Below, in pieces: positions 44,347 through 52,412 of a DNA stretch of 64,000 nt (within the stretch, counting starts at the first letter, position 1; each line of letters opens with the position of its first letter). Origin of the DNA: an uncultured Clostridia bacterium (GTDB taxonomy: Bacteria; Bacillota; Clostridia; Oscillospirales; Acutalibacteraceae); NCBI GenBank assembly GCA_944384995.1, contig CALWVN010000001.1:124001-188000 (forward strand), read 5' to 3'. Both the position numbers and the translations under genes were made by a program. The notes beneath the pieces were generated by a model, which did not search any database, had not been told where the DNA came from, and worked only from the letters and a program-made list of their open reading frames with translations.

Positions 44347-45828
44347 ATGCAATCATCCAAAGCGACTAAAACGAAAAAGGGCTTTTGGAATCCTTTCAGC
44401 AAGGATGCCGAAGAGGGCTGCGTGCCGAACCGTGAGCTGCTGGCATATTCTGCCGCACTGACGGGGCAGAATATGGCGTATGTGTTTGTGTCGCAGTGGC
44501 TTTTCTATTTCTGCACAAACATTTTGCGCATTTCACCTGCGCGCGTCGGTTTCCTGACAGGCTTCACGCGGATTTGGGACGCGATCAATGATCCTATCGT
44601 CGGCGCTATAGTGGATCGCCGTAAATGCAAAGACGGCAATAAGCTGCACCCGTATCTCGGGAAATTGCCGATTGCCATCGGTGCGTTGACGGCGCTGATG
44701 TTCGTGGATTTCGGCGTTGGGGAGACGGCGGCGCTTGTGATCCTGCTTTGTGTCTACATTGCGTGGGATGTGACCTATTCTTTCCAAGATGTTGCCCTTT
44801 GGGGTATGATGTCTCTGATCTCGCCGCTTCCGCATGAGCGTTCCCGCGTTTCGCAGTGGCTGAACATCGGCGTCGGCGCAGCGTGGGGTGTAACGAGCCT
44901 TGTGCCGCTTATCATGGGGGCGCGTGAGGCGATCGGCATCAGTGAAAAAACGCTGTTTTTACTGTTCGGTATCGTATTTGGCTTCGGCGGAGAATGCTTA
45001 TCGATCCTTGCGAGTAAAACAAAGGAACGCGTTGCATATGTGGAGAACCGCCGTGAGCAGTCTCTGTTGCAGGACTTGGCACTGCTGCGGCACAACAAAA
45101 TTTTGATCCTGCTGCTGCTTGCGCAGATTTTAAATTTCCTTAACGGCGCGGTGCCGCAGATTTATTTTTTCCAGTACTGTGTTTCTGTGCAGGTCGGCAG
45201 TACAACGCTCAACGGTGAGACCGTTCAATTTTACTACGGGATTTTAGTCAGCGTGCTGTCTGCCGTAAGCATGTTCTTTGCCGTCAAGCTGTCGGATAAG
45301 ATCGGCGGCATGCGGAATATCGTGATTTTAGCACAACTTATGAATATTGTTTTCCGCGTTGCAGCGTATTTTGTCGGCTTCCAAACGCTGCCGCAGATGC
45401 TGCTTGTCGTGCTTCTTATCTCCATTTCCTCCATACCCGTCAATATGGTTGGCATTGCGCAGCGTTCCATTCTCTGTGACGCGGTGGATTATGTGGAGTG
45501 GAAAACGGGTAAACGTACGGAGGGTATCAGCAACTCTTTACAGAACCTCACCAACAAACTGACGGATGCACTCAAGCTGATGACCAGTGGTTTGGTGCTT
45601 ACAGCCCTCGGCTTTAGTGCGGATTTGGGGAATGCCGGGCAGCCTGAGATCTTCTATCGCGCGCAGTGGCCGCTGTTCATGCTGTTGCCTGCGCTCGGTT
45701 CGGCTTTGTATTTGATCCCGTTTTTGTGTATCCGCTATTCCAAAGAACAAAAAGCACGTGTCGAGCGCGAGCTCGCCAAACGCCGCGCAGCGGCGCAAGC
45801 CGAGGATGAAACAAAGGCGCAGGCATAA
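44347..45828 (+). CDS. GPH-family sugar:cation symporter (MFS, MelB-like)
   Basis: A 493-residue transporter with 12 predicted helices, of the glycoside-pentoside-hexuronide:cation symporter family. The loop GFTRIWDAINDPIVGAIVDR holds the family motif (AITDPIIG-like). YSFQDVALWGMMSLIS, the helix 10-11 loop with RSILCDAVDYVEWKTGKR (DxxDYxE..TG) and the basic tail also fit. Substrate is unknown. It is 41 bases after ispF and 18 bases before a GtrA gene, so it may share their transcript. Confidence 0.9.
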   Translation: MQSSKATKTKKGFWNPFSKDAEEGCVPNRELLAYSAALTGQNMAYVFVSQWLFYFCTNILRISPARVGFLTGFTRIWDAINDPIVGAIVDRRKCKDGNKLHPYLGKLPIAIGALTALMFVDFGVGETAALVILLCVYIAWDVTYSFQDVALWGMMSLISPLPHERSRVSQWLNIGVGAAWGVTSLVPLIMGAREAIGISEKTLFLLFGIVFGFGGECLSILASKTKERVAYVENRREQSLLQDLALLRHNKILILLLLAQILNFLNGAVPQIYFFQYCVSVQVGSTTLNGETVQFYYGILVSVLSAVSMFFAVKLSDKIGGMRNIVILAQLMNIVFRVAAYFVGFQTLPQMLLVVLLISISSIPVNMVGIAQRSILCDAVDYVEWKTGKRTEGISNSLQNLTNKLTDALKLMTSGLVLTALGFSADLGNAGQPEIFYRAQWPLFMLLPALGSALYLIPFLCIRYSKEQKARVERELAKRRAAAQAEDETKAQA

Positions 45829-45846
45829 GAAAGGCAAGAGGCAAAC

Positions 45847-46341
45847 ATGCAAAACGTCCGCAGTCTGCTCAAAAAACATAAAGAACTGATATTATATGTT
45901 ATTTTCGGCGGGCTGACGACGCTTGTCAACTATGTGGTTTACTTCCTTTGTAAGGCGGTTGGGCTATCTTATTCGCCCGCAACGGTTGTTGCCTGGCTTG
46001 TAGCCGTCGGCTTTGCTTATGTCGTCAACCGCGTATGGGTGTTTGAAAGCAAAAGCTGCGGCGTGCGTGCCGTACTTCGTGAAATCGTACTGTTTGTCGG
46101 GGCACGGCTGCTTTCTCTGGTTTTGGAGCTTGCCGTGATGTTTGTCGGCATGGATCTGCTGCACGCGGGACACCTCATCATCGTGATCTCTGCGACTGCC
46201 TTGCCGCTCGGCGAGTTTCTGACCAAGACCGTTGCGCAGATTCTTGTGGTGCTTTCGAACTACGTGTTCAGCAAGCTCGTGATTTTCCGCAAGCAACGTT
46301 CTCAAAGCGCCGATCCCGGCGAAACGCACGAGAACACATAA
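45847..46341 (+). CDS. GtrA family membrane protein
   Basis: A 164-residue protein with four membrane helices. The opening KELILYVIFGGLTTLVNYVV and VVAWLVAVGFAYVVNRVWVF are diagnostic for the GtrA/DPMS family. These proteins are thought to flip polyprenyl-linked sugars or teichoic acid precursors. They usually accompany a GtrB-like GT2; here the closest candidate is at 26182, far away. The polar tail runs to the stop at 46341. Confidence 0.9.
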   Translation: MQNVRSLLKKHKELILYVIFGGLTTLVNYVVYFLCKAVGLSYSPATVVAWLVAVGFAYVVNRVWVFESKSCGVRAVLREIVLFVGARLLSLVLELAVMFVGMDLLHAGHLIIVISATALPLGEFLTKTVAQILVVLSNYVFSKLVIFRKQRSQSADPGETHENT

Positions 46342-46367
46342 AATCTCTGTATAAATATACGTTTTTC

Positions 46368-46396
46368 TTGCTTTTTGCCTCAAGCGGGTGTATAAT
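46368..46396 (+). promoter_or_regulatory. Sigma-A promoter of the amino acid ABC transporter operon
   Basis: TTGCTT (46368-46373), 17-base spacer, perfect TATAAT (46391-46396), 30 bases before the ATG. Confidence 0.7.
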
Positions 46397-46426
46397 GGCT
46401 TATAATCTTAGAAAGGGGAACAAACC

Positions 46427-47317
46427 ATGAAAACCGTAACAAAAGCTTTGTCTGTTTTGCTCGCACTTGCACTGGTTGTCGGTTGTTTTGCCGCCTGCGG
46501 CAGCGACACTGCGAATGATACCACGACGCCTGCTGCGAATGCAGCGCTGGTAAAAGTCATTGACATTGAATTGACCGAGGAGTACTATGGCTTCGGCGTG
46601 GACAAAACCCAGCCGGAACTTCTTGAGCAGGTGAACGAATTTATTGCGGAGATCAAAGCAAACGGGCAGCTGCAGGAAATTTTTGACAAATACTTTGTCG
46701 AAGGCGGCACGCCTTCACCTGTGACCTCTGCGGAGCTTGACGAAAGCAAAGATCAGCTTGTCGTCGCGACCAATGCGGAATTCCCGCCTTTTGAATATAC
46801 GGAAGGTACCAGCTATCTCGGTGTAGATATGGAACTTGCCGCCCTGCTTGCGCAGAAGCTTGGCAAAGAGCTGGTTATCCAAAACATGGACTTTGATGCC
46901 GTTTGCCTTTCTGTCGGCAGCCAGATGTGCGATATCGCTTTAGCGGGCTTGACGATTGCTACGGACCGTGAAGAAGCTGTTATGTTCTCGGATTCTTATT
47001 ATCAGGCATCGCAAAAGCTTATCGTTCCTGCAAGCGATACGACTTTTGATAATTGCACTACGGCGGATGAGGTTCTGTCCATTCTGCAGGGCTTTGATTC
47101 CAGTGTACGTATCGGCTACCAAACCGGCACTACGGGGCAAAAATATACGGAGTCGACGAACGACTATGAAAGCAACGCCTTGAAAGTAACGGCGACCGGC
47201 TACCAGAGTGGCGCTTTGGCAGTACAGGCCATGGTCAACGGCAATCTGGATTATGTCATCATTGATGCTGCACCTGCACAGTCCATTGCGGATTCTGTCA
47301 ACGGCGTCACAGCATAA
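46427..47317 (+). CDS. Polar amino acid ABC transporter substrate-binding lipoprotein, apparently circularly permuted
   Basis: A 296-residue SBP_bac_3-type lipoprotein with a signal peptide and lipobox cysteine (C20 or C24, AACGS). The order of its parts is unusual. Residues 42-90 (VKVIDIELTEEYYGFGVDKT to EIFDKYF) are the segment that in ordinary family members ends the protein. After a linker (about 91-106) the normal N-terminal lobe starts at DQLVVATNAEFPPFEY (109-124). The protein stops at residue 296 in QSIADSVNGVTA, just where that terminal segment would follow. The permease and ATPase genes follow. The substrate is probably a polar amino acid. Confidence 0.92.
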   Translation: MKTVTKALSVLLALALVVGCFAACGSDTANDTTTPAANAALVKVIDIELTEEYYGFGVDKTQPELLEQVNEFIAEIKANGQLQEIFDKYFVEGGTPSPVTSAELDESKDQLVVATNAEFPPFEYTEGTSYLGVDMELAALLAQKLGKELVIQNMDFDAVCLSVGSQMCDIALAGLTIATDREEAVMFSDSYYQASQKLIVPASDTTFDNCTTADEVLSILQGFDSSVRIGYQTGTTGQKYTESTNDYESNALKVTATGYQSGALAVQAMVNGNLDYVIIDAAPAQSIADSVNGVTA

Positions 47318-47344
47318 AGAAACTTGAAAGCCGCATAGCATTTG

Positions 47345-47376
47345 ACAATAACCTCACCGTCAGGTGAGGCTATTGT
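47345..47376 (+). other. Intercistronic hairpin between binding protein and permease genes
   Basis: ACAATA-A-CCTCACC, loop GTCA, GGTGAGG-C-TATTGT gives a 14-bp stem with one mismatch. No T-run follows, so it is likely an mRNA-stabilising or partial termination element that raises binding protein levels over the permease. Confidence 0.65.
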
Positions 47377-47403
47377 TATGCGTGTGGCAAAAGGATTTGG
47401 ATC

Positions 47404-48123
47404 ATGGATAATTTCGGTCAAAGGGTAGAAAAATTTATATCCCTTTTCCAGGGTGGCAGTGCGGACGCCTATATCTCCGATATTTTGACAGGTTTACAGA
47501 ACACAGTCAAAATAGCGGTTCTGGGACTTATCATCGGTATCGTCATCGGTACGCTGATTGCCGCTGTTCGTGTCATGCCGAAATATAAGCGGCTGCCGCG
47601 GGTGCTTAACGCCATTTGCGGCGTGTATGTCGGCTTTTTCCGCGGGACGCCTATGGTGGTGCAGTTACTGTTATTCTACTATGTTGCACTGCCGCTGATG
47701 GAAATTCACGCCTCCTCCGTAGCGGTCGCAATCACCGTGTTCGGTATGAATTCCGGTGCGTACATATCCGAGATCATGCGCGGCGGGATCATGTCGGTCG
47801 ACCCCGGGCAGATGGAGGGCGGTCGTTCTGTCGGCTTGAGCTTTGGCACGACAATGATGAAGATTGTCATTCCACAAGCGATCAAAAACATTATCCCGAC
47901 ACTTGGCAACGAATTCATCACGCTTGTCAAGGAAACTTCGGTCGTCAGCTTCGTCGGCGCTACGGATTTGTATGTGGCTTTCCGAAAGATCGGTACAAAC
48001 ACCTATGAGTTTATGGTGCCTTATATTGTTATGGCGCTGATTTATATTGTGCTGGTGCTGCTGATTACCGCGCTCATTAAACTCGTGGAGAGGAGGCTGC
48101 GTAAAAGTGATCGAGGTCGTTAA
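47404..48123 (+). CDS. Amino acid ABC transporter permease (HisM/GlnP type)
   Basis: A 239-residue inner membrane permease. It has about five helices, the [17 protein letters not shown] segment and the EAA loop [23 protein letters not shown] that docks on the ATPase. [23 protein letters not shown] is also family-typical. As the only permease gene in the operon it would form a homodimer. Its last 17 bases overlap the ATPase gene. Confidence 0.94.
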   Translation: MDNFGQRVEKFISLFQGGSADAYISDILTGLQNTVKIAVLGLIIGIVIGTLIAAVRVMPKYKRLPRVLNAICGVYVGFFRGTPMVVQLLLFYYVALPLMEIHASSVAVAITVFGMNSGAYISEIMRGGIMSVDPGQMEGGRSVGLSFGTTMMKIVIPQAIKNIIPTLGNEFITLVKETSVVSFVGATDLYVAFRKIGTNTYEFMVPYIVMALIYIVLVLLITALIKLVERRLRKSDRGR

Positions 48124-48889
48124 CTTAAATAAATCGTTCGGGGATCTGCATGTCCTCAAGGACATCAGTACCACCATTCAAAAGGGCGAAAAGGTCGTTG
48201 TGATCGGGCCGTCCGGTTCGGGCAAGAGTACGTTTTTACGCTGTCTCAACTGTATGGAGGATCCTACTTCCGGCAGCATCCTGTTTCATGGTGTGGATCT
48301 TACGGATATGAAGGTGGATATCAATCTGCATCGGCAGAAAATGGGGATGGTGTTCCAGCATTTTAATCTGTTCAACAACAAAACCGTGCTGGAAAATATA
48401 ACCCTTGCGCCCGAATATATCGAGAAGAAGCAGATGCGAAAGCTGAAATTGCGCAGGAAATCGGGCGCTGAAATTAAATCCGCAAAGCAGATCAAAGAAG
48501 AAAATAAGGCTCGCGCCATGGAGCTTTTGGAGCGCGTTGGGCTTTCTGACAAGGCGGATGCGTATCCTTCACAGCTGTCCGGCGGGCAGAAACAGCGCGT
48601 AGCAATCGTGCGTTCGCTTGCCATGCAGCCGGAGGTCATGCTGTTTGACGAACCGACATCGGCGCTCGACCCGGAAATGGTCGGCGAGGTTCTGGAGGTC
48701 ATGAAGGATCTTGCCAAAAGCGGTATGACAATGGTTGTCGTGACGCATGAAATGGGCTTTGCACGCGAGGTTGCGGACCGTGTTTTGTTCATGGATGAAG
48801 GCAGGATCTTGGAAGAGGGGACGCCGGACGCGATCTTCAACCATCCGCAAAATGATCGGTTAAAAGAGTTTTTGTCCAAAGTGCTGTAA
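48107..48889 (+). CDS. Amino acid ABC transporter ATP-binding protein (GlnQ type)
   Basis: A 260-residue ATPase. Walker A is [15 protein letters not shown], the Q-loop is [12 protein letters not shown], the signature is [18 protein letters not shown], and Walker B is [17 protein letters not shown] with the switch [13 protein letters not shown]. Compared with ordinary GlnQ there is an insertion of about 20 basic residues in the helical subdomain ([20 protein letters not shown], about residues 106-125). It starts with GTG 48107 within the permease gene. A terminator follows. Confidence 0.94.
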   Translation: MIEVVNLNKSFGDLHVLKDISTTIQKGEKVVVIGPSGSGKSTFLRCLNCMEDPTSGSILFHGVDLTDMKVDINLHRQKMGMVFQHFNLFNNKTVLENITLAPEYIEKKQMRKLKLRRKSGAEIKSAKQIKEENKARAMELLERVGLSDKADAYPSQLSGGQKQRVAIVRSLAMQPEVMLFDEPTSALDPEMVGEVLEVMKDLAKSGMTMVVVTHEMGFAREVADRVLFMDEGRILEEGTPDAIFNHPQNDRLKEFLSKVL

Positions 48890-48903
48890 ACCCTAAATCT
48901 ATG

Positions 48904-48940
48904 AAAAAACCGACAGTGCGTTTCCGCACCGTCGGTTTTT
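48904..48940. terminator. Terminator between the ABC operon and ridA (convergent)
   Basis: AAAAACCGACAGTGCG and CGCACCGTCGGTTTTT form a long stem with one mismatch and a TTTC loop, ending in T-runs on both strands. Confidence 0.85.
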
Positions 48941-48965
48941 ATGTATTTTAGATGCAATGTATGTG

Positions 48966-49340
48966 TTATACTTCGGCTATGACCTCGATCTCAGCAAGCA
49001 CATCTTTCGGAAGCGCAGCAGCAGCCACGCAGGAGCGCGCGGGCTTTGAGGTGAAAAAGCTGCCGTATATACCGTTAAATACGGCAAAGTCGGACATGTT
49101 TTTCAAAAAGCAGGTGGTTTTGATGACTTTGGAAAAATCCGTGCCTGCCGCTTCCAAAATTGCGCCGATGTTTTCGCAGATCTGCTGCGTCTGCCCCTCG
49201 ATTGTATCCGCTTCCACTTCGCCGGAAGCGGGATTGATGGCGATTTGACCCGAGGCATACAGGATACCGTTGACGATCTTTGCCTGTGAATACGGCCCGA
49301 TTGCAGCGGGCGCATTGTCTGTGTGTAAAGTTTTGATCAT
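48966..49340 (-). CDS. ridA: RidA family enamine/imine deaminase
   Basis: A 124-residue Rid protein that hydrolyses reactive enamines such as 2-aminoacrylate and 2-aminocrotonate. The signature is NAPAAIGPYSQAKIVNGILYASGQIAINP. The catalytic arginine is in KPARSCVAAAALPKDV and the end is EIEVIAEV. ATG 49340 is preferred, 8 bases after AAGGAG; the frame extends 8 codons further to 49364. It lies 30 bases after ilvA, the enzyme that generates such enamines, so function and context agree. Confidence 0.94.
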   Translation of the reverse strand: MIKTLHTDNAPAAIGPYSQAKIVNGILYASGQIAINPASGEVEADTIEGQTQQICENIGAILEAAGTDFSKVIKTTCFLKNMSDFAVFNGIYGSFFTSKPARSCVAAAALPKDVLAEIEVIAEV

Positions 49341-49370
49341 ATCAAACACTCCTTCGGAGAACAATTTGCA

Positions 49371-50570
49371 TCAATACGCCTGCACTTTATATCCGCGTGC
49401 GATCAGCGCATTTTTAATGGCTTCGATATGCTCGAAATTACGCGTTTCCATCACAAGACGCAGGTAGCAGCCGTTGATATCCGACCCTTCCGAAGCGCGT
49501 TCGTGGTGGACGGAAATGACGTTTCCGCCCTCAGCGGCGATCGCCGCCGCTACATCCTGCAGCTGACCGGGCTTATCAAGCAGTTCTACCGTCATGGAGA
49601 ATGTGCGCCCGGATTTCAGCAGACCGCGCTTGATTACACGCGACAGGATCGTCACGTCAATATTGCCGCCCGAAACCAGGCAGCAGACCTTTTTGCCTTT
49701 GAGATCCACTTTATTGAACATGGCAGCGGCGACAGATACTGCACCTGCGCCCTCTGCAATCAGCTTCTGCTGTTCAATGAGTGCCAAAATTGCAGCAGCG
49801 ATCTCGTCCTCAGAAACCGAAACAATGCCGTCTACATATTTTTGGCAAAGGGCAAAGGTGAGATCGCCCGGCTCTTTCACAGCAATGCCGTCTGCAATGG
49901 TCGAGACCTCGTCAAGTGCCTCGATCTTGCCGTCAGCAATAGAGCGCAGCATGCTCGGCGCGCCGTCCGCCTGTACGCCGTAAACCTTGACCTGCGGGTT
50001 CAGCGCTTTAATGGCATATGCAACGCCGGAGATCAGCCCGCCGCCGCCGACCGGGACGATCACAACGTCCACATCGGGAAGCTGTTCTAAGATTTCGAGC
50101 CCGATGGTGCCCTGACCCGCAATAACATCTTCGTCGTTGAACGGATGGATAAAAGTGTATCCCTTTTCGTCTTTGAGCTGCAAGGCACGGTTGTATGCGT
50201 CGTCATACACGCCGGGAACCAAGCAGATCTCTGCGCCAAATTTGCGCGTGGCTTCAACCTTGGAGATCGGTGCGCCGTCCGGCAGACAGATCAGTGATTT
50301 GATTCCGTTTTTGGTCGCGGCAAGTGCCACACCCTGTGCGTGGTTGCCCGCCGAGCAGGCAATTACGCCTTTTTTCTTTTCTTCATCAGAAAGCTGTGAA
50401 ATTTTGTATGCCGCGCCGCGTACTTTGAAAGAACCCGTTTTCTGCAAATTTTCTGTTTTCAGGTGGATCTCACAATCGGGATTGATGTCGGGTGCCATGA
50501 TCATGTCCGTGCGCCGAATCACGTCTTTCAGTTGATAGGAGGCGTGGTAGATCTTATCAAGCGTCAGCAT
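49371..50570 (-). CDS. ilvA: Threonine ammonia-lyase (threonine deaminase)
   Basis: A 399-residue fold-type II PLP enzyme turning threonine into 2-oxobutanoate and ammonia via an enamine. The PLP lysine is in GSFKVRGAAYK, ACSAGNHAQGVALAA binds substrate and VPVGGGGLISGVAYAI binds phosphate. A C-terminal ACT domain (about residues 325-399) with VISVHHERA and the closing LIARGYKVQ marks the short, single-ACT group found in many anaerobes. ATG 50570 is used. Promoter at 50610-50638; ridA follows. Confidence 0.95.
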   Translation of the reverse strand: MLTLDKIYHASYQLKDVIRRTDMIMAPDINPDCEIHLKTENLQKTGSFKVRGAAYKISQLSDEEKKKGVIACSAGNHAQGVALAATKNGIKSLICLPDGAPISKVEATRKFGAEICLVPGVYDDAYNRALQLKDEKGYTFIHPFNDEDVIAGQGTIGLEILEQLPDVDVVIVPVGGGGLISGVAYAIKALNPQVKVYGVQADGAPSMLRSIADGKIEALDEVSTIADGIAVKEPGDLTFALCQKYVDGIVSVSEDEIAAAILALIEQQKLIAEGAGAVSVAAAMFNKVDLKGKKVCCLVSGGNIDVTILSRVIKRGLLKSGRTFSMTVELLDKPGQLQDVAAAIAAEGGNVISVHHERASEGSDINGCYLRLVMETRNFEHIEAIKNALIARGYKVQAY

Positions 50571-50609
50571 ATGCACATTTCTCTTCTTTCCGTAAACAAT
50601 TTAACTGAT

Positions 50610-50638
50610 ATTATAAACCCAAAACTTTGTAAAAGCAA
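50610..50638 (-). promoter_or_regulatory. Sigma-A promoter of ilvA-ridA
   Basis: On the minus strand TTGCTT (50633-50638), 17-base spacer, TATAAT (50610-50615), about 40 bases before ATG 50570. Confidence 0.65.
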
Positions 50639-50678
50639 TGAAAAATCTGCTAAAGAATAGAATATGTATCCATTTTTA

Positions 50679-50707
50679 TTGATTAAATTTGCAGATGATG
50701 GTATACT
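50679..50707 (+). promoter_or_regulatory. Sigma-A promoter of trpS
   Basis: TTGATT (50679-50684), 17-base spacer, TATACT (50702-50707). The leader is about 27 bases, so there is no T-box. Confidence 0.65.
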
Positions 50708-50740
50708 ATACTCCCGTATTCTGGTAAAAGGAAGATTCAA

Positions 50741-51745
50741 ATGGAAACACAAAGCGAAAGAAAAGTGGTATTAAGCGCGATTCAGCCAACGGGTACGCCT
50801 ACGTTGGGCAATTATCTCGGTGCTCTGAAAAATTGGAAAGAGATGGCGAAGGATTACGACTGCTTTTACGCAGTGGCGGATCTCCATTCTATTACCGTGC
50901 GACCCGAACCCGCACAATTGCGCCGCAGAACGCTTGAGATGTATGCGCTGCTGCTGGCGATCGGACTTGACCCCGAAAAGAATACCGTTTTTGTACAGAG
51001 CCATGTGAACGCGCACGCGCAGCTTGCCTGGGTGCTCAACTGCTATACGCAGTTCGGCGAGGCGGCGCGGATGACGCAGTTTAAGGACAAGAGCGAAAAA
51101 CACCCGGAAAATGTCAACGTCGGGCTTTTCGCTTATCCTACGCTTATGGCGGCGGATATTCTGCTCTATCAGGCGCACTATGTGCCCATCGGTGCGGATC
51201 AAAAGCAGCATTTGGAGATCACGCGCGACATTGCCGAACGCTTTAACGGGTTGTACGGCGAAACGTTTCGTTTGCCGGAGCCTTTTATCGGCAAAGCTGG
51301 AGCGCGTGTAATGTCGCTGCAGGAGCCCACTAAGAAAATGAGCAAATCCGACACCAACGTTAAGGCGTTCATTTCCGTGTTGGACGACAAGGATACGATC
51401 GTGCGCAAGATCAAAAGCGCTGTGACCGATTCCGAGGCACGTGTGTACTATGCCGAGGGTAAGGACGGCGTGAACAATCTGATGGGCATCTATGCCTGCT
51501 GTACGGGAAAGACCTTTGACGAGATCGAGAAAGACTTTGCCGGCAAGGGCTACGGCGATTTCAAAGCCGCCGTTGCTGAGGCGGTTGTGGAGGAGTTGGC
51601 GCCCGTCAAGGAGACGTTTGACCGCCTGATCGCGGACAAGGCATATTTGAACGATTGCATGGCAAAAGGCGCCGAACAAGCGGCGCGCGTTGCGAACAAA
51701 ACCCTGCGCAAGGTCATGCGCAAGGTCGGTTTTTACCAGCTGTAA
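50741..51745 (+). CDS. trpS: Tryptophanyl-tRNA synthetase
   Basis: A 334-residue class I synthetase. The HIGH-type motif is in IQPTGTPTLGNYLGALKNW, YQAHYVPIGADQKQHLEITRDIAERF (in part: VPIGADQKQHLE) recognises tryptophan, and the KMSKS loop reads KKMSKSDTN. Length is standard for bacterial TrpRS. It is 15 bases ahead of a YbaK-type deacylase gene. Confidence 0.96.
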   Translation: METQSERKVVLSAIQPTGTPTLGNYLGALKNWKEMAKDYDCFYAVADLHSITVRPEPAQLRRRTLEMYALLLAIGLDPEKNTVFVQSHVNAHAQLAWVLNCYTQFGEAARMTQFKDKSEKHPENVNVGLFAYPTLMAADILLYQAHYVPIGADQKQHLEITRDIAERFNGLYGETFRLPEPFIGKAGARVMSLQEPTKKMSKSDTNVKAFISVLDDKDTIVRKIKSAVTDSEARVYYAEGKDGVNNLMGIYACCTGKTFDEIEKDFAGKGYGDFKAAVAEAVVEELAPVKETFDRLIADKAYLNDCMAKGAEQAARVANKTLRKVMRKVGFYQL

Positions 51746-51760
51746 ACGGAGGAAAAATAT

Positions 51761-52231
51761 ATGTCTATGGAACGTGCGCGCAAATGGCTTGCGCAATTCG
51801 GCTTAGCAGATCGGATTCGGGAATTTTCCGTTTCCAGTGCCACGGTGGAGCTTGCCGCTAAGGCGCTCGGCACAGAGGAAGCTCGCATCGCCAAAACCCT
51901 TTCTTTTTTGGTGGACGGCGCACCGGTGCTTATCGTGGCGGCAGGGGATGTAAAAATTGACAACCCGAAGTACAAAGCGCAGTTTCATACGAAAGCCGTT
52001 ATGCTGCCTGCGGATCAGGTCGAATCGCTGGTTGGCCACGCCGTGGGCGGTGTGTGCCCCTTTGGGGTGAATGAGGGTGTGTGTGTGTATCTGGATGAAT
52101 CGCTCAAACGCTTCGAAACGGTTTTCCCCGCCTGCGGGACGGCCAACAGCGCCGTGGAACTGACGATCCCGGAGCTTGAACGCTGTTCGGGATACCGTGC
52201 CTGGATCGATGTTTGTAAGCCGCGCGGGTAA
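51761..52231 (+). CDS. YbaK/EbsC family aminoacyl-tRNA deacylase
   Basis: A 156-residue editing-domain protein that clears mischarged tRNAs. Family marks are the catalytic lysine region ARIAKTLSFLVDGAPVLIVAAGD, VGHAVGGVCPFG and FPACGTANSAVELTIPELE. It belongs to the YbaK/ProX group, but the exact specificity (Cys-tRNAPro, Ala-tRNAPro or other) cannot be read here. GGAGG precedes the ATG. Location after trpS is suggestive only. A terminator follows. Confidence 0.92.
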   Translation: MSMERARKWLAQFGLADRIREFSVSSATVELAAKALGTEEARIAKTLSFLVDGAPVLIVAAGDVKIDNPKYKAQFHTKAVMLPADQVESLVGHAVGGVCPFGVNEGVCVYLDESLKRFETVFPACGTANSAVELTIPELERCSGYRAWIDVCKPRG

Positions 52232-52246
52232 ATGAATTTTTGACGA

Positions 52247-52276
52247 GAGGGTGGCTTCCGAGCCGCCTTCTTTTTT
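52247..52276 (+). terminator. Intrinsic terminator after the trpS-ybaK genes
   Basis: GAGGGTGGCT pairs with AGCCGCCTTC (10 bp, two G-U) around TCCG, followed by TTTTTT. Confidence 0.85.
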
Positions 52277-52310
52277 GCTGAAAATTCTTTTACGAATTTT
52301 TGTAAAATTA

Positions 52311-52339
52311 TTGACTTTTTTGCGAATTTTCTCTAATAT
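52311..52339 (+). promoter_or_regulatory. Sigma-A promoter of the potABCD operon
   Basis: TTGACT (52311-52316), 17-base spacer, TAATAT (52334-52339), with a leader of about 68 bases. Confidence 0.6.
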
Positions 52340-52412
52340 GTGTATCATACCAAATAGGGCACGAATTTCCGTGATCCCAACTATATCTATCGGTTGGAAA
52401 GGGGCTGCATAA

